This document shows positions 33,801 through 42,800 of a DNA stretch of 64,000 nt, one piece after another; the first letter of the stretch is position 1; each line of letters starts with the position of its first letter. Source of the DNA: Undaria pinnatifida (Eukaryota; Sar; Phaeophyceae; Laminariales; Alariaceae). The notes under the pieces were generated by a model that was not told the origin of the DNA, did not search any database, and saw nothing but the letters and a program-made list of their open reading frames with translations. The stretch spans positions 6,665,919-6,729,918 of the forward strand of contig JABAKD010000016.1 in NCBI GenBank assembly GCA_012845835.1. Direction: 5' to 3'. A program made the position numbers and the translations under genes.

Positions 33801-36800
33801 CCGGAGTGTATTTGAATATTATATGTGACCTAGACCTCTTAACCCCCCCCCCCACCCCCCCCCTCCTCCATCCCCCCCCCCTTTTTTTTTTTTTTTTCGC
33901 TCTCCTTTGCTCAAACGCCCCACCTAATATCGAAATCCGCCAGAATAATGAACACTTCCACGCACTGGATATCACCTCATTATCTTTCTAGAGCCATCCC
34001 TGCCGCTGCTTCCCACCCCCCCACCCCCCGCCCCCAACGCCCCCTCCTTCCCCACCACCCGCACCATCGCCTAGACCTAGCACCACACGTATAGCAAACC
34101 CCTACATATATGCCACCTAAAGCCCTTCCCCCCCCCCTCCCCCCCCCCCCCCCCCCACCTTCCCCCCCACCTTCCCCCACCCCTCTGCCCCACCCCCCAC
34201 CTCCCCACCCCACCCCCACCCCCTCGCACACTCCGCCCTCTACTCACTGGTTGTACGACTTACAGGATGTACATGATAAACTGGTGCATTCTTTCCAAAA
34301 CCGTCACATTTATCCCTTAAAAGAATGTATAGTTTCCACGCACAGATTGAGCTGCCCCGTCCGCCCCCCGCCCCCCCCACGATAAACTGGTCATTTTTTT
34401 TTTTCTTTCTTTTTTCCGAAACCGTTAGATTTATCCCCTTGAAGGATTTATAGTTCCACGCACAAATTGAGCTGCCCCGCCCGCCCCCCGCCCCCCCTCC
34501 CCCCCCCCCACCCCTGCCCCCCTTTTGATCAAAACCAGGCCCCCACGTCCTTCAAAACTCCGCCCTCCCCTCACCGGTTATTCGAATTACAGGATGCACT
34601 TGATAAACGGATGCATTTCCTTCCACGGCTGTCAGATTTTGTCCCCCTCAGAAACGGGTTTTATAGTTTCCGCGCACAGACTGACTAACATCACCCTGTG
34701 GACCGTGATAGCTACACTGTACTTGCAAGGGGAGCCGCCGACCTATATCCTTAATGAGGACACACAACCCGTAATACGCGCGATCGGAGTATCACACACA
34801 GCTTGCAAAGATGAGTTTCGACAAAATATTCGATCTCACAGCTGGAGTGTATTTTCATTTTTTATAACAAATCTCACCGTTCCCACCCTGCGAGACGCCA
34901 CGTGCAGGTTTTCGAGGCCCGGCTTACCACCCGAGGCCAAGAGAACTTTTTCTCCCCTTTGCTCCAAGTCGGCCACGTATCGTAGATCTTCTCCCTTTTT
35001 TACGTCAACGTGCGGAGATAGCGAGCGTTCGGCGGAGCGACAATGATATTCGACATTTCTACAAGGGAGCAAAACTGAGTGAAGCCTGTGAGATTCTAGA
35101 TGAGATTCAACGGACTGTAAAGGATACGCGTATACGAGCGAGTATATGCCATACGTAACCAACAGAAAAACCGTTGCTCTTCGGCATAATGCCAGGCGAC
35201 CGATGTCCAACTATTAATAGCAACTCTGATATGCAATGGATGAACAAGCCCCCAGCAGCCACACTAAGCTGTTAGCTGGGCACCGCTGTAACACACGATG
35301 TGCACAATACAATTTTTAAACAACTGTAGTAGAGTATAAACGGGGCCCGTAAAGAAGTGTATGGTAATTAGTACCTGGTATATAAACTGCTAATCACACA
35401 AAAACGTACTCCACGATGAATTCTTATATGGTCGACATTGTGTCCGACAACGTTTTTTTCGCCGATTTTATCCGGACAACTTCCATAACACGATAAGGTC
35501 GGCCCGGGGTTAGGTTAGGCTTGGGGTTAGGTTTGGGGTTAGGTTAGGTTTGGGGTTAGGTTAGGTTTGGGGTTAGGTTAGGTTTGGGGCTATTTTTGAG
35601 GTTGGGGATAGGGTTTAAAGTTAGGTTTTAGGAAACAGGGGCGGCTTATCCTCAATAATTTCTTGCAATACTGAAACCCCACGCCCTACACACACAAAAA
35701 AAACATACAAGTACTGTATCCGATAAGTTTCTTTACATGGCCTGCATCAGGCGGCTCCATGTAAGGTGTCTGTTATGTATCGGCACGGAAGGTGGTAGAC
35801 GAACGCAAAGGGGAAGCTGGAGCGAGTATGTCGGTCAGCGCTCCACAGTCCAGAAACGTGGCGCATCGCATGGTTATCCTAAGCGAAAGACAACGGTGAC
35901 AATGGTTGTAGCATGTGTCGTCCAACGACGAGAGGGGGGTGTATTCAGCTTGCGTATGGCCGTAGTCGTAGAACCATAGGCTCTCGCATCCCTACTATGC
36001 CGGGACTGGAGCAAGTCGGGTTTTCACCAACCAGGAAGATATTGCTAGCACCAAGCGCGAAGCGCCGCGAGGTGTTCGGCGAGTCGCATGAAGGGTGAAC
36101 TGCATCCTTCCAAGAACCGCTCGTAAGACAGACTTCGGCACCTTGTGCTTACTTTCTCGCTTATGGATGACAGCGACCAATGAGTCACTTTGTTTTCTGG
36201 TGTGGCCGCTCCAGAGACAGCAATAGGTATTAATTAGTTGTTGTTTTTTTCACACACTTCTACTTCCCAGCTTCTGGACAAGCCGTGGTCACAGGTGTCG
36301 TCCCTTCTCCCCCCCGGTGCTTGCCTTCAATTTTTATCGTGCATAGGGTTCAGTAATCCACTGCTCGTCGACTTTTCATCGAGTGAGTTGCTAACTCACG
36401 CTCACGCGCTTTCCGCAAGTCAATTTGTGCGCAAGAAAAAGTCCCCACGAATTTATACGAGTATGATCTCCGGCGGATTCGAACTCACGAAACTGACCTA
36501 TACCAGGCTCCAGGATAACTTGATACGCCACCGGGGCGACCGGCTTAGTAACTGTCTCGCGGGTGCCTTACCATATTCCCACTACGTGATGCGATCATTC
36601 CCCTTGTGTGCGGAGTTAGGCTTCTCCACCCCGCACAATATGATCTACTGTAACTCGACAACCATCATGGTCACCGCCAAAAAAAAAAAAGGTACCCTGG
36701 TTGCCTAGCTCACGCAATGATTGACATGTTTTACAGCGTCGTTGCCAATCAACGCCAACCCCAATATACATTATGTTTTACAGCGTCGGTGCCAACCGAG

Positions 36801-39800
36801 GCCAGCTATTATATTATAGAGGGTGAGGGGTGAGGCAGGCAAATGCCCGACGGGTTATCCCAGCTTTCGTGTATAACGTGTTAGATGTACCATATCCCTG
36901 AGCTCACAGTCACCACTGACTGCTAGCTAGCTCACTGAGGTCCAGGTGAAGCATATGGTCCGAAGCTTTTCTGCGCCAAAACCGTCTCTTAACCGGAAAA
37001 AACGCGCGAGGGTGGCGTTCGCGCGCGTCGTTCAGCGCAGTAGAGATTACCACTTTTTCGACAACATGGTTGACGCACACTGTGTACGAGACGAAGGGGG
37101 TTTCACCGTACATTGGTTGGTTGTTGCGTTTCATTGGGTTAGCATTAGGGTTAGGGTATATATATATATATTTTTTTTGAAGAGTATGTCAACCATGTTG
37201 TCGAAAAAGCGGTAAGCTACCCTCGTTTAGCGGGCCATCAGAAAATGTTGATTAGCTAGTGGGTAGGGCTGCATTCATGAGCATATACCTTAGAAACATG
37301 CCAGGTGCGACTTAGTAGCTTAGTGGGTAGGGCTATATACCAGCAGAAAAATAATACATAATCACGCCGAACACGCACGGGCAGGCCAAGCAACAAGACA
37401 CCTATTAATAGTGTGATGTGTTACCTCCGGGTCTTTGTATCCCTGCTCCACTCTGTCATCGTCTGAGTCCCACTCTCCTTCCCCGTCTAGACCCTCGGTC
37501 GCTCGCCCCGCTTCCTTGCCGCCCCCACACTCGATTCCATTGGCAAGCGCCCAAGGGTGAAACGTGAAGTCTTGTTCTTCCTGCCGGGCACGACAAGTCG
37601 TCGATGCCAACCGCAAAACAACCAAGAGGGGTTTAAAGTGAAACGTGTTTTATGTCAAGCACGACAAGTAATCACGAGCAAACCGAAGAACAACAAGGAG
37701 GGGTAAAGCGTGGATTGTTCTTGCTCCTTGCAGTCAGGATAAGTGATACTGTGCAAAATCAAACAAAAACAACCCCAAAGAGGGGCGAAAGGTGAAGCAT
37801 TCATTTTCTTGAAGGGCACGATAAGCGATAACGTGAAAAACCGATACACAACCTGGAGGGATTGAAACGTGAAGTATTTTTTCATGCCAGGCACGATAAG
37901 AAATCGTGCGCCAACTAAAAGAACAAAACGCTTTTTGACTCACGAAAACGCGATACAAGCGACAAGCCACGAAAAACAGCAGGACTTTCGGACTCAGGAA
38001 GGCGACACTAGGTAGGGTGCTTGCGGGATGCCAAACTGGGTTGGGTTTATAGCTGGGTAGGACAACATGAACTAATACTAGTATGTTGAACCTTTCGGGC
38101 GTGATAGTGATAACCCAAGGCCAACCCAATCCACGAAAAAATTGTTTAGAAAAGGGTTAGCAATATCTTGTCCTAGACCAAGGGTAAGGTACGGTATCAG
38201 TAGGGGGGATGTTAATACACCTTAACCCCTTTAGAGCCCCCAAACCCCTCCGTATACAAAATCCAAGTAATTTTGTCCCCAAACATCGGTTTCCAGTTGT
38301 GAAAGGGTTAATATACCTTAATACACCTTAATACACGTAAATACACGTTAATACATGTTCTTCATGTACCCCAATTTTGACTACCGCGTGTGAGGCACTA
38401 AAGTCGTGTTTGAGGCACTATTGCCGCCACTCACACGACTGACTTACTTACCTCACGCGCGACAATACCTTGGGCGATGTGTTTGGCGCAGCGCAGAGCC
38501 GCGCTGCGCCAAAACACGTCATGGCAAGCTCTTACCATTCCATTCCCTAAAATATGGAAAATAATAGCAGCAACTATACCTTAAAACCGCAAAGTAGCAG
38601 GGGAGTCACTCGCGGTACTGACCCCCTAGCCACTGCAAGACCAGGTGATTAAAAACAACATAACCCTCATGGTACCGTAGCCTTCATACCTTGATACCTA
38701 CCATACTTTCTTTCCAACCTAAGGTGCTCGTGGGTTGACTGGCCTTGGGTTGGACATGACGTTCGTCGGTTTCAATAGCGTTATTATATGTACATGCTTT
38801 CTATCCCGACATAAATTGGAAAGCACAAGAAACGCCCTAATCGTGTGTGCAGCGAACCGAAACAAAGGCGAGATGCTTGTCAGCGGAGGCGTGTTGGCCG
38901 GCTTAGGGTCGGTCTTTCCAAACGAACGCAAAAAAAACGCGATTCGTGAGAAAAAAATCAAGATTCGTGACTATATTGAAAATCCGAATCGCCACGTTTA
39001 AAACAAGAAACCACGTTGTTTCGTCACGAATATTAAAATTAGTTTTCATGGAATCTTCAAAACAAAAACAAAAAATCCCAGTTCGTGAAATGCAGCATTC
39101 GCGAAAATACCACGTTTTTTTGGTCACTCGTGATTGAAGGCATTTCATTTTTTTCGTTAGGAATGACCCCTAGCGATTGACTCACGCATCCGGGAGCAAG
39201 CCACACGACGACATCACCGCAAACGTCCATTGTGCGCCAAAGAAATAATTTCTATCTATTTCAAGCGGGTGAGTAGGATATGTACTGTGGGAAACCCGGG
39301 TACTACACCTGAAATGTTTTAGTCACACTCGGGTAGGTACCGGGGTACAACCTAGGCACACTCTTGATATGTTGAGTGTTTCACCGACGGCGCGACCCTG
39401 TCGTGGCGTCTCGGTCTACGGCTGGAGCACGCGCCGTACACCACATTCCCATCAAAGGGTGGACCGCTGTACCAGGCATTTCATAGGGCAACTCGAAAGG
39501 TTGTTCAACGGCAGTCATCTTCTAGTCTGAAGCGTACGATATGCACTAGATACGTGTGCCATTTTATATATATATGCATTCCTGGGAGGCAATCTTCGAT
39601 GCCAGAGTTTTCGGAGCCTGGCCTGTAACCACGGACTCAATTATGGCGATGAGTGAACGCGAGAATAACATGAAAAATGCAGTGTCCCCCAGCAGCGCGG
39701 CCAGTGCACAATGGGAACAACAACACGAAAAAAAAACTTGCCTTCACCACCTCCGAGACAAGCGTGCCGCACGGGACTCGGATGTAGGTATCCTTTCCGG

Positions 39801-42800
39801 TCTTCCCCTTCTTGCCAGATCCTAAAGGCCACGGAAAAGAGTCACGCACGCGCATCCAGAGAAGACGTGAAGGTATGATATGCCGGGTGGAAATGACCTA
39901 TATCCATATTTATAGCTAGGCACGAACAGCACTCCCGCAACAAAAACAAGTAGGGCGGAAACGTCAGTTTTTGATACAGCGTGTCTCGCCGAACAGTGTA
40001 TCAGGGTAGCAATCAGTGACAAGTCACAGCGGAATATCCGACGGGGCAATGCACAAGTACTATAGACCGGGAAACGACACGTGAATTGTTCCTGCAGGTT
40101 CTCGTGGACTGTTCTCGGAACCATTCAGCCTGTCAGACGTTCAGATCCCATTGGCAATACGAACAGCGAACCAAATGATAGAACAAGAAGGCCTAAACGG
40201 GCACCGTCGCAGAGATAAAATAAAAGCTTGGACGCATTGTTCTCTTGCATGCGTTATAACCCTTTTGAGACCCATGTACAGCGATAACACCAAACTACAA
40301 ACGCGTCCTTATCATTGTGCGAAACATGCAGCACAAGGCAGTGAAAGCTGTGCGCGTGTCTTACAGGCACTACTCGCATTGGACTTCGACAGAGAGATCG
40401 TCGGGAGCTAATCTAGCATTGATGGGGTTGCGTCGTGTGAAGGATTGCTGCAATCGTCACTTGTATTCGTCACGTTTTCCCTCTGAAGTCTGTCAAGCCC
40501 CAAAAGCGTTAATTAACCCCTGTGGAACTGCACACATGATTTTTTCGGGGACACATTCCTAGGAATTAGGGTGATTTGGCTTTCCCAGGCGTAAATGGGT
40601 TATACAGCATAGTCGTGAAACTGGATGCGTGTCCGCACGCAGGAGGAAGCCTCCCCCCGTGGTGCATGGGTGGGTCCGTGCGGCGTCCACAGACGGAGCG
40701 GAGCGCCTGCCCATAAAGCGGATGGACCAAAGTCGCAGCACGCTCAACTAAAATCAGAATCCATCTCAGCAGTCGGCAGTTGACAGCAACACGATCCAGC
40801 GAAATCAGAACCCACCTCCGTTGTCGACAGCTGGCAGAACACGATTTAGGCACCCCAGCTACAATCGCACGTACTAGGCTTGTCAGATGTGCACGCACAT
40901 TTTAGCAGCGACATATGTATGGCAGGACTGCCCCTGCCAACCTCGTGCCAATCTCGAGCCCCCCGAAGGTTTGTGGCCAAGGTTAGGGTTAGGGTTAGGG
41001 TTAGGTATGGGGTCGGGTTGGTCTGGGCACCACACACGTTGTTCTGTGCCGACCTGCACATAGAGAGCCGCCATACATGTATCGCTGATGAATTTACGTG
41101 CACATACAAAAAACCTAGCACGTGCGTGCAAGTATACGGTAACTGCGTTTTTGGGCGGCAGTCGTACCCTACACCTTCCTAACCCTATTACCCCGCTGTA
41201 AAAATGATCCTACACAGACCCTGCCATTAGCAGGGGAGTCACCGACCTGCATCCTTCACAAGGGTATACACACCCCGTAAGTAACATGCGCGATCGAAGA
41301 ATCACACGCAGCTTGCAGAGCTGAGGTTTGATCAAAAACTCCTTTTGGGTCGATCTCACAGCTCTGCAAGTGTATTTTTCTTTTCTTTTCTTTTTATTCC
41401 ACGTAGATATTCTAAGTTCTACAAGGATTAAGAATCACGAGAGGGAAAGCTAACCGCAACGACCGCAACGATCTTGCAAGCGGAGCCAATGAAACCACGG
41501 ATAGCCACAGCGCAGCCTTGCATGGCCAGTCTGCGTGGCAGTTCCAGCCAAAAATATACGCAAAAAGCGCGCCCAATCAATAATCACCGCCGACATTAAC
41601 CCCAAACCACAGGTGGCATCAATCTCTGCCATGGTTGACATTTTGACTTTCATTCGGGGACAATGCGCAAGCTGCCCTCCTAGACCTACTGCTGAACAAT
41701 CTGTCGCATTGGATGAATCTGAGGCACGGGCCCAACAGCCAGAAGGGCCCCAAATAGTGCTTTCGTTACATGTACACGACAACCAGCGAGCTATTAGCTA
41801 TTAGCAGGGTCTTTGCGGCATACCAGATTTTGTTGGGTAGGAAACGTATAATAATACATAGTATTAAATACTACTAGTATTAAAACCGACGATCGTCATA
41901 ACCCAAGGCCAACCCAACGCACCAAAAAAAACGAAAACAGGCCAAAATTGCCACTTCAAACAATTTTTTTCATGGGTTGGCTTGGCCTTGGGTTGTGACG
42001 TTAGGTGGTTTCTCTACTATTAATACTCTGTCTTATTCATTATTATATGTTTTCCTACCCCAACAAAAGTGATGCACATATCCCGCAGACACCCTAATTT
42101 CAGTACGGGCTAACTACCAGCTTACTCAGTGATTGCAGTGTACATCCAACACAAAACAACACTTTGTACACGTGCATGCACACCACGCTCAGTGATCAAT
42201 TCGCCATAAAACCTTTTAGCACTGCCTGCACCCACGTTTTTGGACAAATTGCTAGGAATTTAGAGGAGGGTAATGCTTGCACCAAAAGTACAAGTACAAT
42301 TAACGAGCCCTCATTCCACGGACCCTCGACCCTTTAAAAATTACACACATTTTGGGGGGAATATTATTGGAAATCGTGAGGGGATAATTTTTGCAGCACT
42401 ACATAGAATTTAGCGAGAGCCCTCGTCCCATGGTCCCAAAGTTATCGCACCTCCCCGGGCTGGCAATTCAAGTGGTGCAGTTTGAGAGTCGTTGACTGCT
42501 AGCTCACCGATTATGGTGGTATCTCTAACACGATCAACAGACGGCACTTGTGCATTCAAACCACGCTCTGTACAGCAATTCCCCTTAAGCCGTTTAGCAC
42601 TGCACCCGCTTTTTGGGGGACAAAATACTTCGAATTGTTGTGGGATATAATTTGCAGTAGTTCGAGTATAATTCACGAGCCCTCATTCCATGGTCCCTTC
42701 GCCCTTTTAGAATTGCACACATTTGTTTTTTAGAAATCACTTGGAAATAGGGGGGGATACGTTTAGCAGTAGAAAGATTAACGAGCCCTCGTTCCATGGC

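Noticed and set aside
37362-37625. Minus-strand Glu/Asp/Gly-rich ORF as an exon
   Set aside because: Overlaps the 77-bp minisatellite and would disrupt the exon 4 to exon 5 join of the Obg-like gene.
37555-37900. CRISPR-like array
   Set aside because: Units of 77 bp vary along their whole length and lack a repeat/spacer distinction; the context is a eukaryotic intron.
40975-41010. A chromosome end or telomere
   Set aside because: Only four GGTTAG units, internal to a MITE and inside a gene.
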